From assembly GCA_028290225.1 (NCBI GenBank), contig JAQGKH010000030.1:1-5583 (forward strand): a DNA stretch of 5,583 bases. The letters are read 5' to 3'. This stretch comes from Devosia sp. (GTDB taxonomy: Bacteria; Pseudomonadota; Alphaproteobacteria; Rhizobiales; Devosiaceae). How positions within the stretch are numbered: the first letter of the stretch is position 1; every line of letters begins with the position of its first letter. The notes below the pieces were generated by a model that was not told the DNA's origin, made no database searches, and was given only the letters and a program-made list of their open reading frames with translations. The translations under genes and the position numbers were made by a program. Shown piece after piece: positions 1-5,583 of this stretch.

Positions 1-171
1 GATATCGAAATGGGCAAGGCTGCCGGTGCCTGGGCCATTGGGGTTAGCTGGGGTTATCACGAGCCCGATGAGTTGCTGGCAGCGGGAGCCGACAGTCTCA
101 TCGACACGTTTGACCAGCTCGACGGCGCGATTGAACAGCTTACGGACCAGATGCATGCGCGACCAGCTTGA
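1..171 (+). CDS. HAD-superfamily phosphatase, C-terminal end (5' part outside window)
   Basis: Only the last 56 residues are present; the reading frame is open from base 1 to a TGA at 169-171. The peptide starts at the Asp of a DIEMGKAAG stretch and continues through AIGVSWGYHEPDELLAAGAD to a short helical tail. This is the usual C-terminal part of phosphoglycolate-phosphatase-like HAD hydrolases (subfamily IA): the first Asp fits the second acidic residue of motif IV (GDxxxD, Mg2+ binding), and the IGVxWGYH strand follows it. The nucleophile motif DxD and the cap domain must lie upstream of the window. The protein is expected to be a cytoplasmic phosphatase, but the substrate cannot be told from this fragment, so I give no symbol. 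Its stop codon lies inside the ATP12 gene (17-nt overlap), so the two are probably cotranscribed and translationally coupled. Such a HAD gene next to ATP12 is a familiar arrangement in Alphaproteobacteria. Confidence 0.85.
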   Translation, partial: DIEMGKAAGAWAIGVSWGYHEPDELLAAGADSLIDTFDQLDGAIEQLTDQMHARPA

Positions 172-934
172 AGATATCCAGAAGCATTTGGACGACGGCT
201 ATGGCCGCGCCCAGGAGCTCGACAAGGTGGAACTGCCCGTCCGCTTCTACAAGGAGGTGGGCGTCGCTCCGGTCGAGAACGGTTTCGTTGTCACCCTCGA
301 TGGTCGTGCCACCAGGACACCGGGCCGCAAGCTGCCCATCGTCGTGCCTGTTGCCGGCATTGCCACGACCATGGCGCAGGAATGGGCGGCTCAGGGCGAA
401 CGCATCGATGCGACAACCATGCCCACAGTCCGGCTGATCAATGCGGCCATCGAAAGTGGCGAGGAAACCGTGCCGGCGCTCCGCGCCGAGATCCTGAAAT
501 TCGCCGCTGGGGATCTGATGCTTTATCGCGCCGAATCGCCCATGGAACTGGTGGCCGAGCAGGAAGCCGTGTGGGATACCGCGCTGGTCGCGCTGGCGCG
601 ACATTTCGGCATTCGCTTCCAGCCGACGATTGGCATTGTGCACCAGGAACAGCCCGCAATTACTCTCGCCAGGCTGGGCGAGTCCCTGGAGAACGAAAAC
701 CTTCTGGTGCTGACGGCGCTGGTGTCGATCACTGGACTGACCGGTTCGGGCCTGCTGGCGCTGGGTTTGTGGCACAAGCTCTTCACCCCGGACCATGTCT
801 GGATCGCCGCTCACGTGGACGAGGATTTCCAGATCGGGCAATGGGGCGAGGACGAGGAAGCGGCCTATCGTCGAGCCCGCCGCCGCATCGAGTTCGATGC
901 CGCAGCGCGCGTGCTGGATCAGCTACGCCCCTGA
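155..934 (+). CDS. ATP12-family F1-ATPase assembly chaperone
   Basis: A complete 259-residue protein of the ATP12 family. In mitochondria, Atp12 binds the free F1 alpha subunit and prevents its aggregation before assembly with beta; alphaproteobacterial members are thought to do the same for their F1FO ATP synthase in the cytoplasm. Visible family features are RFYKEVGV (residues 30-37), GFVVTLDGRATRTP (43-56), EWAAQGERID (76-85) with TMPTVRLINAAIE (88-100), the central GDLMLYRAESP (119-129), and the C-terminal acidic-aromatic stretch DEDFQIGQWGEDEEA (222-236) followed by a basic helix. There is no signal peptide or membrane segment. I chose the ATG at 155 because the frame upstream (open back to 26) is the out-of-phase shadow of the HAD gene and does not look like this family. 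The ribosome site is weak (GGA about 8 nt upstream). The gene overlaps the HAD gene by 17 nt at its 5' end and the convergent folK by 12 nt at its 3' end. Confidence 0.93.
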   Translation: MRDQLEDIQKHLDDGYGRAQELDKVELPVRFYKEVGVAPVENGFVVTLDGRATRTPGRKLPIVVPVAGIATTMAQEWAAQGERIDATTMPTVRLINAAIESGEETVPALRAEILKFAAGDLMLYRAESPMELVAEQEAVWDTALVALARHFGIRFQPTIGIVHQEQPAITLARLGESLENENLLVLTALVSITGLTGSGLLALGLWHKLFTPDHVWIAAHVDEDFQIGQWGEDEEAAYRRARRRIEFDAAARVLDQLRP

Positions 935-1369
935 CTCGATACGGCTCGCCAGCCATTCCGCCACCTCAGGCGCAATTTCGCGCAACGGGTCGAGCACGAA
1001 GGCCCGCTGGCGCGCGTAGGGATGGGGCAGTACCAGTCTCGGGCTGTCCATGATGAGCCGATCATAGGCGATCATGTCGATATCGATCAGGCGCGGGCCC
1101 CAATGCTCCAGCCGTTGCCGCCCCATGACCGCTTCGATGGCCTGAATTGCATCAAGCAAGGCTAGGGGCTCCAACTCCGTAGCGATGGTCAAGGCGAGAT
1201 TGTGGAAGTCCGGCTGGTCCGTCTTGCCCCAGGGCTTGGTGATAATTGTCGCCGACCGGGCCACCACCGTTATGCCCGGGGTGCCTTCAAGACGTTTTAC
1301 CGCTTCGTGCAAATTCGTGGCCGCGTCGCCGAGATTGGCACCAAGGCTGAGCCAGGCTTGTGCCATCAC
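923..1369 (-). CDS. folK: 2-amino-4-hydroxy-6-hydroxymethyldihydropteridine pyrophosphokinase (HPPK)
   Basis: HPPK transfers pyrophosphate from ATP to 6-hydroxymethyl-7,8-dihydropterin, giving the substrate for FolP. The 148 residues match the family: SLGANLGD at 8-15 (pterin/ATP fold start), FHNLAL near 55-60, an arginine pair in MGRQR (82-86), and the signature HWGPRLIDIDMI (89-100) with Mg2+-binding Asp96 and Asp98, then LPHPYARQRAFVLDPL (114-129) with His116. It is slightly shorter than E. coli HPPK (159 residues), with no missing key residue. The start is GTG at 1369, with GGAG 6 nt upstream (plus-strand 1376-1379); the next codon is ATG (1366), which would also serve and shorten the protein by one residue. 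The GTG overlaps the folB stop codon by GTGA, pointing to translational coupling. The TAG stop lies inside the last codons of the convergent ATP12 gene, leaving no room for an intergenic terminator. Confidence 0.95.
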   Translation of the reverse strand: MMAQAWLSLGANLGDAATNLHEAVKRLEGTPGITVVARSATIITKPWGKTDQPDFHNLALTIATELEPLALLDAIQAIEAVMGRQRLEHWGPRLIDIDMIAYDRLIMDSPRLVLPHPYARQRAFVLDPLREIAPEVAEWLASRIESGA

Positions 1370-1752
1370 CCTTCGCTCCGCTGGCGGTGCAACTCGATGG
1401 CCGCTTCACCCCGCACCATGGCGATGGGCGCCTCGGGCTTGCGAACCCGCACCACGATCCACTGCACATCGGCAAACGCCCCAAACACGGCATCCACGAT
1501 ATTTTGCGCCAAGGCCTCGATCAGGTTCACGCGCTTGATTTCAAAAGCGCCCTTCACCACGTCGTAGATATCGGCATAGGAGACCGCCGTGCCGATCTCG
1601 TCGGTGAGCGCGGGGGCGGAAAGGTCCAGTCCGCACTCCAGATCGACGAAAAAGCGCTGGCCCAGCGACTTTTCTTCGCTCAGCACGCCGTGAAAACCAT
1701 AAAATCCCAGATCCCGCAGGATAACGCGGTCGCCGCTGAATGGCTGGGTCAT
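1366..1752 (-). CDS. folB: Dihydroneopterin aldolase
   Basis: FolB cleaves 7,8-dihydroneopterin to 6-hydroxymethyl-7,8-dihydropterin and glycolaldehyde, the step before FolK. The 128-residue length is normal for this small tunnel-fold (T-fold) enzyme. Visible features are GFYGFHGVLSEEKSLGQRF (16-34), where Glu27 aligns with the pterin-side glutamate of the N-terminal motif; VSYADIYDVV (58-67) with the conserved Tyr59; LIEALAQNI (77-85) with the pterin-anchoring Glu79; and VRVRKPEAPI (101-110) with the catalytic-site Lys105. These residue equivalences are by alignment from memory to the Staphylococcus aureus enzyme. No signal peptide or membrane segment is present, so it acts in the cytoplasm as a homo-oligomer. 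The ATG start lies 6 nt after the folP stop; its ribosome site is weak, which fits reliance on translation from folP. The TGA stop overlaps the folK start. Confidence 0.95.
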   Translation of the reverse strand: MTQPFSGDRVILRDLGFYGFHGVLSEEKSLGQRFFVDLECGLDLSAPALTDEIGTAVSYADIYDVVKGAFEIKRVNLIEALAQNIVDAVFGAFADVQWIVVRVRKPEAPIAMVRGEAAIELHRQRSEG

Positions 1753-1758
1753 CTTGAT

Positions 1759-2622
1759 CTAGCTCGCCTGTGTTGATGGGCCATAAAGGGTGGCTTCCGC
1801 GACACTCAGCGCGTCCCGATGCGCTCTCACATCATGCACCCGGAAGATATGCCCACCCTTGCCATACGCCAAGACATTGCTGGCAAGCGTCCCCGCTAGT
1901 CGCTCGCTGGCTTCATTTCCCAACACTTTGCCGATCATCGACTTGCGTGAGGTGCCGACAAGAATGGGGAACGCGGTTCCCGTCGATCCCGTGCAGGCGG
2001 CGCGGAGGTCGCGCAGGAGCTGATAGTTCTCGGCCAGGGTCTTGCCAAACCCAAACCCGGGATCAAGGATCAACCGCTCGGCGCCCAATCCTGCTGCTTC
2101 CGCTCGAGCCAGTGTTCGCTCCCAATAGCGGCGCAACTCCTCGATCAGCGGCTGGCCCCGGTCACGCGTATGGTCCCAGTGCATGGCAATCACCGGCACA
2201 GTGTGCAGCGCGGCGATCTCGGCCATTTCCCGCTCGCCCTGCAGTCCATAGACGTCATTGATGATCGTGGCGCCCGCTTGAACGGCTTGATCGGCAACCA
2301 GGGCCTTGGAGGTGTCGATGGAAATCGGCACGCCGATGCCCACGGCCTGCAGCGCATCGATCACGGGCATGACTCGGTCGAGTTCTTCTTGCACCCCGAT
2401 GGGGGGCGCGCCGGGGCGCGTGCTTTCCCCGCCCACATCGATGATATCGGCGCCTTCCGCTACCATGGCCTGGGCGTGGCGGATCGCCGGCTCAATGCCG
2501 TTGTGCTGCCCGCCATCGGAAAATGAATCGGGCGTAACATTGAGAATACCCATGATCTTGGCGCTCCGGCCCAGAATCAAAGGTGGGCGGCCGGGCAGGG
2601 GAACGAGGTGCGATGTATGCAT
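1759..2622 (-). CDS. folP: Dihydropteroate synthase (DHPS)
   Basis: DHPS joins 6-hydroxymethyl-dihydropterin pyrophosphate with p-aminobenzoate to make dihydropteroate; it is the sulfonamide target. The 287 residues form a complete TIM-barrel enzyme with the family landmarks in order: IMGILNVTPDSFSDGG (23-38, Asn28), GADIIDVGGESTRPGA (57-72), SIDT with Asp103, INDV with Asn122, LDPGFGFGKT (186-195, Asp187), GTSRKSMIG (223-231, Lys227) and RVHDV (261-265, Arg261 and His263). Loop 1 and ESTRPGA look wild type, so I see no sequence sign of a sul-type or mutated resistance allele. The segment after strand 5 reads AMHWDHTRDRG instead of the MHMxGxP form of many bacteria; alphaproteobacterial enzymes commonly differ here. 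The ATG at 2622 is preceded by no clear Shine-Dalgarno. It is the first gene of folP-folB-folK, with a candidate promoter at 2650-2678. Confidence 0.96.
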   Translation of the reverse strand: MHTSHLVPLPGRPPLILGRSAKIMGILNVTPDSFSDGGQHNGIEPAIRHAQAMVAEGADIIDVGGESTRPGAPPIGVQEELDRVMPVIDALQAVGIGVPISIDTSKALVADQAVQAGATIINDVYGLQGEREMAEIAALHTVPVIAMHWDHTRDRGQPLIEELRRYWERTLARAEAAGLGAERLILDPGFGFGKTLAENYQLLRDLRAACTGSTGTAFPILVGTSRKSMIGKVLGNEASERLAGTLASNVLAYGKGGHIFRVHDVRAHRDALSVAEATLYGPSTQAS

Positions 2623-2649
2623 GGGGCGGAATTCTCAACAGGTGGCGGC

Positions 2650-2678
2650 AATCTAGCCCCCACCCGGGATAGTCTCAA
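2650..2678 (-). promoter_or_regulatory. Candidate sigma70-type promoter for folP-folB-folK
   Basis: Read on the minus strand, TTGAGA (plus-strand 2673-2678) resembles a -35 box and TAGATT (2650-2655) a -10 box (4 of 6 consensus bases), separated by exactly 17 nt. Transcription would begin around 2643, giving a leader of roughly 20 nt before the folP ATG at 2622. The site lies in the 66-nt gap between the permease stop codon and folP, where a separate promoter would be expected because the two neighbours are functionally unrelated. The call rests on pattern alone; in a GC-rich genome such matches also arise by chance, and the folP operon might instead be read through from the permease gene. 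Confidence 0.35.
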
Positions 2679-2688
2679 CCGGTATGGT

Positions 2689-4458
2689 CTAGAACGGCCA
2701 CACCAGCATCAACATCGGTACCCCGACCAGGATCACCAGCACTGATAGCGGCAAACCCAACCGAGCATAATCGCCGAATCGATACCCCCCTGGCACCATC
2801 ACAAGCGTATTGCACTGGTGCCCGATGGGCGTCAGGAAATCGCATCCGGCCCCGATTGCCACGGCCAAAAGAAAGGCCTCGGGGGCGTAGCCCAGATCGG
2901 TCGCAAAGGTGGCGGCGATAGGCGCCATCACCAGAACGGTGGCGGCATTGTTCAGGAACGGCGTCACTGCCATGGCGGCCACCATGATGAGGGCAAGGGC
3001 GCCCCAGCCGGGGAGAATGACCGCCGTCGCCGAAAGCCAGCCGGCGATGATCTCGGTGCCACCAGTCGAGCGCAGCGAATCGCTGACCGGGATCAAGCAG
3101 GCGAGCATGATCAGGATCGGCGCATCAATGCGATTGTAGACTTCGCGGAGTGGCAGCGCACGGGTCAGCACCATGCCTGCAGCCGCCGCAAAGAATGCCG
3201 GCGCCACCGGCACAAGGCCGAGGGCGGTGGCAGCCATGGCGACCAGCAGAATCGCCAGCGGCACCAATCCATTGCGGAAGCTGCCGATCCGCAGGCCACG
3301 TTCCACCAGCGGCAGGCAATCCCATTCGCGCAGCAGCTCGGGCAGCCGGTTGAGATCGCCCTGCAACAGCAGCACGTCACCATTGCGGAACTTGATCTGC
3401 CCCAGCCGCTCGGTGATGCGCTCGTTGCGCCGGCTGACCGCCAGCAGGTTGAGGCCGGTTCGGTCGAACAGCGTCAACTCCTGCGCGCTGGCGCCGATCA
3501 GGTCGGAACGTTCCCCGACAATCGCCTCGATGGTGCCGGTTTCCTGCGAAGCGTTGGCGATGGCGTCGCGCCGTTTGGAAAAGGACAGGCCGGCCTGGGC
3601 CACCATCTTGTCCAGCGCATCGGGTTCGCCTTCAATCAGTAGTGTGTCGCCAGCACGGAGCGCGGTATCGGGGAAGGGCGTGCGGCGATGCCCCGCCGCG
3701 TCAAGAACGCGAGTAACCATGGCACGCCCATCCGAAATCGACTGCAACTCGCTGATCTGCAGCCCCACCGCGCCGGTGCCTTCAAGCACATGGGCTTCAG
3801 TGGTGTAGTTCTTGATGTCGACGGCGGTTTCCATGCCGCCTTCAGCCGGCCGCCGCTCTGGCAGCAACCGATAGCACAGCACCAGGAACACCACTCCGAC
3901 CACCGAAAGTGCCGCGCCAACCGGCGTAAAATCGAACATGGTGAAGGGTGTGCCCACCAGATCCTCGCGCACCTTGGACACGATGATATTGGGTGACGTG
4001 CCGATCTGCGTCATCAAGCCGCCGAGCAGAGATCCGAAGGACATCGGCATCAGGAACAATGACGGGGACACTCCGGAGCGTCTTGCCATTTGGAACGCTA
4101 TTGGCATCATGATCGCAAGGGCGCCGATGTTTTTCACAAAGGCGGAAAGCACCGTCACCACCAGCACCAGCAGCAGCAATTGCGCCCGGGGGGCGGTCAG
4201 GCCTGGCGCCATTCGCCGCACCGCGACTTCCATGATCCCCGAGCGCGAAATGGCGGCACTGACGATCAGTGCACTGGCCACGATGATCACGATGTCGTCG
4301 GCAAAGCCGCTAAAGGCTTCTTCGGGGGAAACGATCCCGAGCGCCATGGCAGCAAGCAGGGCGCCGACTGCCACGATATCGTATCGCCACCGCCCCCAAA
4401 CGAAGGCGACCATCATGGCGCCAATTACGAGGAAGGCAAACATTTGCGGTGTGGTCAT
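2689..4458 (-). CDS. SLC13-family (divalent anion) permease with two central RCK_C/TrkA-C domains
   Basis: A 589-residue inner-membrane carrier. An N-terminal half of hydrophobic helices (about 4-44, 55-70, 92-122, 134-150, 178-197) is followed by a soluble insert with two RCK_C (TrkA-C) domains (about 222-291 and 309-383, each ending in a GDTLLIEG or GDVLLLQG strand), then a second hydrophobic half (about 396-589). Paired ion/substrate motifs are visible: GGLMTQIGTSPNIIVS (146-161) and, in the second half, TPFLNNAATVLVMAPIA (499-515) and FLTPIGHQCNTLVMVPGGY (541-559). This is the architecture of E. coli YfbS and the SAC1-like transporters. Members carry sulfate, dicarboxylates or other anions; the substrate here is not determined by sequence, though adjacency to cysTW favours a sulfur oxyanion. 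I start at ATG 4458, which has GGAG 5 nt upstream. The frame stays open for another 345 codons upstream, but that stretch is a shadow of cysW. Some annotators would name it only 'SLC13 family permease'. Confidence 0.92.
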   Translation of the reverse strand: MTTPQMFAFLVIGAMMVAFVWGRWRYDIVAVGALLAAMALGIVSPEEAFSGFADDIVIIVASALIVSAAISRSGIMEVAVRRMAPGLTAPRAQLLLLVLVVTVLSAFVKNIGALAIMMPIAFQMARRSGVSPSLFLMPMSFGSLLGGLMTQIGTSPNIIVSKVREDLVGTPFTMFDFTPVGAALSVVGVVFLVLCYRLLPERRPAEGGMETAVDIKNYTTEAHVLEGTGAVGLQISELQSISDGRAMVTRVLDAAGHRRTPFPDTALRAGDTLLIEGEPDALDKMVAQAGLSFSKRRDAIANASQETGTIEAIVGERSDLIGASAQELTLFDRTGLNLLAVSRRNERITERLGQIKFRNGDVLLLQGDLNRLPELLREWDCLPLVERGLRIGSFRNGLVPLAILLVAMAATALGLVPVAPAFFAAAAGMVLTRALPLREVYNRIDAPILIMLACLIPVSDSLRSTGGTEIIAGWLSATAVILPGWGALALIMVAAMAVTPFLNNAATVLVMAPIAATFATDLGYAPEAFLLAVAIGAGCDFLTPIGHQCNTLVMVPGGYRFGDYARLGLPLSVLVILVGVPMLMLVWPF

Positions 4459-4463
4459 ATTGG

Positions 4464-4467
4464 CTCC
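4464..4467 (-). promoter_or_regulatory. Ribosome binding site that fixes the permease start
   Basis: On the minus strand GGAG sits 5 nt before ATG 4458. It settles the start of the permease within a much longer open frame: the protein that follows begins directly with the first hydrophobic helix, as expected for the family. Confidence 0.7.
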
Positions 4468-4481
4468 GGATTTCGCCACAG

Positions 4482-4502
4482 CAACGCTGGAGCGCGGCGT
4501 TG
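4482..4502. repeat. Short inverted repeat in the leader of the permease gene
   Basis: CAACGC (4482-4487) and GCGTTG (4497-4502) are perfect 6-bp complements around a 9-nt centre. The element lies 24 nt upstream of the permease ATG, inside the 104-nt gap after cysW. No T tract follows on either strand, so it does not look like a Rho-independent terminator. It could be an operator half-site pair or an mRNA hairpin near the ribosome site. A 6-bp repeat in GC-rich DNA can also be chance. The rest of the gap holds an AT-richer patch (about 4505-4530) that may contain a promoter, but I could not find a convincing -35/-10 pair. Confidence 0.3.
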
Positions 4503-4562
4503 TATGCCAAAGCCTTGAAATAAAAGCTTGATGCCTGACGGGGAACCTTTGCAGGGCTGCCG

Positions 4563-5381
4563 CTAAAGCGAAGCGCGCCTGCCCAGGGCCGATTTCAGAA
4601 CCAGCGTCAGCACGGCAATCAAGGCCAGCGTGGAGGCGGCGGCGAAGGCGCCGGCCACGTTGAAATCGTTGAACAACAGAGAAATCTGCAGGGGCAGGGT
4701 ATTGGTCTGGCCGCGAATGGAGCCCGAGACCACCGAGACCGCGCCAAATTCTCCCATCACCCGCGCATTGCAGAGCACCGCGCCATAAAGCAGCGCCCAG
4801 CGGATATTGGGCAGCGTTACATACCAGAACATCTGCCAGCCATTGGCGCCCAGCGACAGCGATGCCTCCTCGTCCTCGCCGCCCTGTTGCTGCATGAGGG
4901 GAATCAGCTCGCGGGCCACAAAGGGCGCAGTCACGAACAAGCTGACGAGGAAAATGGCGAACACCGTGAACATCAGCTGGATCCCGGCGCCCTGCAGGGC
5001 GGGCCCCAGCAGCCCCTGGCCGCCATACAAGAACAGGTAGGTGATGCCCGCCACGATCGGGCTGATGGAAAACGGCAATTCGATCAGCGTAACCAGCAAT
5101 TGCCGTCCCGGAAAACGAAAGCGGGTCACCAACCATGCTGCACAGACACCAAAGGCCATGTTGATGGGCACAACCACGATGGCGGTCAGGACGGTCAACC
5201 AGATGGCATGGAGCGTATTGGGCTCGAGAATATTGCTGAAGTAAACACCCACGCCCTCGCGCAGGGCGGTGGCAAAGATCAGCAGCAAGGGGACAACGAG
5301 AATAAGCCCCGACAGTACCACCGCGGCGGCGATCAACAGTCGCTCGGTCAGGCTGCGCACATGATGGGAGGCACCGCTCAT
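4563..5381 (-). CDS. cysW: Sulfate/thiosulfate ABC transporter, permease subunit CysW
   Basis: CysW pairs with CysT to form the membrane channel of the sulfate/thiosulfate importer, powered by the CysA ATPase and fed by a periplasmic binding protein. The 272 residues have a cytoplasmic N-terminus and about six hydrophobic helices (roughly 14-38, 59-85, 97-119, 136-158, 196-218, 245-266). The family-typical VTAPFVARELIPLM (150-163) leads into the ATPase-docking EAA loop EEASLSLGANGWQMFWYVTLP (171-191), with the conserved glycine at 178. Then come LLYGAVLCNARVMGEFGAVSVVSG (197-220) and IRGQTNTLPL (222-231), hallmarks that separate CysW from other ABC permeases. I start at ATG 5381, which forms TGATG with the cysT stop and has GGAG 6 nt upstream; a TTG one codon earlier (5384) is possible but sits only 3 nt from that site. 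No cysA follows: the next gene in this direction is the SLC13 permease. Confidence 0.95.
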   Translation of the reverse strand: MSGASHHVRSLTERLLIAAAVVLSGLILVVPLLLIFATALREGVGVYFSNILEPNTLHAIWLTVLTAIVVVPINMAFGVCAAWLVTRFRFPGRQLLVTLIELPFSISPIVAGITYLFLYGGQGLLGPALQGAGIQLMFTVFAIFLVSLFVTAPFVARELIPLMQQQGGEDEEASLSLGANGWQMFWYVTLPNIRWALLYGAVLCNARVMGEFGAVSVVSGSIRGQTNTLPLQISLLFNDFNVAGAFAAASTLALIAVLTLVLKSALGRRASL

Positions 5382-5583
5382 CAACGGCTCCGATTGGTGT
5401 AGCGCAGTTGCCAGGCCGCGAGCGCGTTGGTGAGGAACAGCGTGGCAAATGCGGTGAGCAGCAGTACGAAAGCCAGCGCCGCAGCGCCTTCATAGTTGTA
5501 TTCGTCCAGGCGGATGAAGATCAGCAGCGAGACGATTTCGGTCAGCCCTGGAAGGTTGCCGGCAATGAAAACCACGGCGCCGA
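5381..5583 (-). CDS. cysT: Sulfate/thiosulfate ABC transporter, permease subunit CysT, C-terminal end (5' part outside window)
   Basis: The gene enters from the right edge, and only the last 66 full codons before the TGA stop (5381-5383) are visible. The first residues, GAVVFIAGNLPGLTEIVSLL, match the segment just after the EAA loop region in CysT/CysU (E. coli has GSVVFIAGN). A RLDEYNYEGAAALA stretch follows, then a final hydrophobic helix and a basic tail (RYTNRSR) that would lie in the cytoplasm. CysT is the partner of CysW in the inner membrane. Its stop codon overlaps the cysW ATG by one base (TGATG), so translation of the two is probably coupled, which would help equal production of the two channel halves. 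The EAA loop and N-terminus are outside the window. Confidence 0.92.
   Translation of the reverse strand, partial: GAVVFIAGNLPGLTEIVSLLIFIRLDEYNYEGAAALAFVLLLTAFATLFLTNALAAWQLRYTNRSR
5388..5391 (-). promoter_or_regulatory. Ribosome binding site for cysW inside the end of cysT
   Basis: On the minus strand GGAG lies 6 nt before ATG 5381 and only 3 nt before the alternative TTG at 5384. The spacing favours the ATG and supports reinitiation at the TGATG junction. Confidence 0.65.

Noticed and set aside
26..154. N-terminal extension of the ATP12 frame back to base 26
   Set aside because: These bases encode the conserved end of the HAD phosphatase in frame 1; the extension is Ser/Thr/Arg-rich and does not look like an ATP12 N-terminus.
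140..841. A 233-codon open frame on the minus strand opposite ATP12
   Set aside because: It is antisense to a clear family member, has no recognisable motif, and is expected from codon bias in GC-rich DNA.
1759..2622. folP as an acquired sulfonamide-resistance gene
   Set aside because: It sits in a native folP-folB-folK cluster, has wild-type-like active-site loops, and has no mobile-element sequence nearby.
2660..2672. CCCGGG palindrome in the gap before folP
   Set aside because: A six-base GC palindrome in GC-rich DNA is uninformative and shows no extended dyad or T tract.
2818..3642. A 274-codon open frame on the plus strand opposite the permease gene
   Set aside because: It is rich in Gln, His, Gly and Arg, as expected from the complement of a hydrophobic membrane-protein gene, with no family resemblance or ribosome site.
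4535..4570. Possible hairpin terminator just after cysW (CTTT...GCAG/CTGC...AAAG)
   Set aside because: The stem is short and interrupted, the loop is only about 2-4 nt, and no T run follows, so it is not credible as a Rho-independent terminator.
4887..5402. A 171-codon plus-strand frame opposite cysW
   Set aside because: It has the same Gln/His/Asp-rich composition of a mirror frame of transmembrane coding sequence, with no motif.
4459..5493. A 345-codon in-frame extension that would make the permease a 934-residue fusion protein
   Set aside because: It runs through cysW in a different frame of the same strand, has the Arg/Pro/Ala-rich make-up of a shadow frame, and bypasses a clear GGAG-ATG start at 4458. 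cysW itself is unmistakable in its own frame.

Overview
The window reads as an ordinary, gene-dense stretch of an alphaproteobacterial chromosome, probably from the order Hyphomicrobiales. Reasons: high GC content; an ATP12-type F1-ATPase assembly chaperone, which among bacteria is typical of Alphaproteobacteria; a HAD phosphatase directly upstream of it; and a compact folP-folB-folK cluster. I cannot name a genus reliably. Nearly every base is coding, and I see no mobile element, RNA gene, CRISPR array or phage gene.

Layout. On the + strand the window opens with the last 56 residues of a HAD-family phosphatase (1-171). It overlaps the start of the complete ATP12 chaperone gene (155-934) by 17 nt. 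Everything else is on the - strand. Reading from the right edge in the direction of transcription: the 3' end of cysT (5381-5583, cut by the window edge), cysW (4563-5381), a 589-residue SLC13-type permease with two central RCK_C/TrkA-C domains (2689-4458), then folP (1759-2622), folB (1366-1752) and folK (923-1369). folK runs tail to tail into the ATP12 gene, and the two ends overlap by 12 nt.

How the genes work together. FolB, FolK and FolP supply three steps of the dihydropteroate branch of folate synthesis and form a tight operon (6-nt gap, then a 4-nt stop/start overlap). A plausible sigma70-like promoter lies just upstream of folP. CysT and CysW are the paired inner-membrane permeases of a sulfate/thiosulfate ABC importer and are joined by a TGATG stop/start overlap. 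The usual ATPase gene cysA does not follow cysW; an SLC13/RCK permease, a family with sulfate-transporting members, is found there after a 104-nt gap. This suggests, without proving, that the permease also handles a sulfur oxyanion.

I found no evidence of an undescribed system. The points most worth a second look are the absence of cysA behind cysW with an SLC13/RCK carrier in its place, and an inverted repeat in the leader of that carrier gene.
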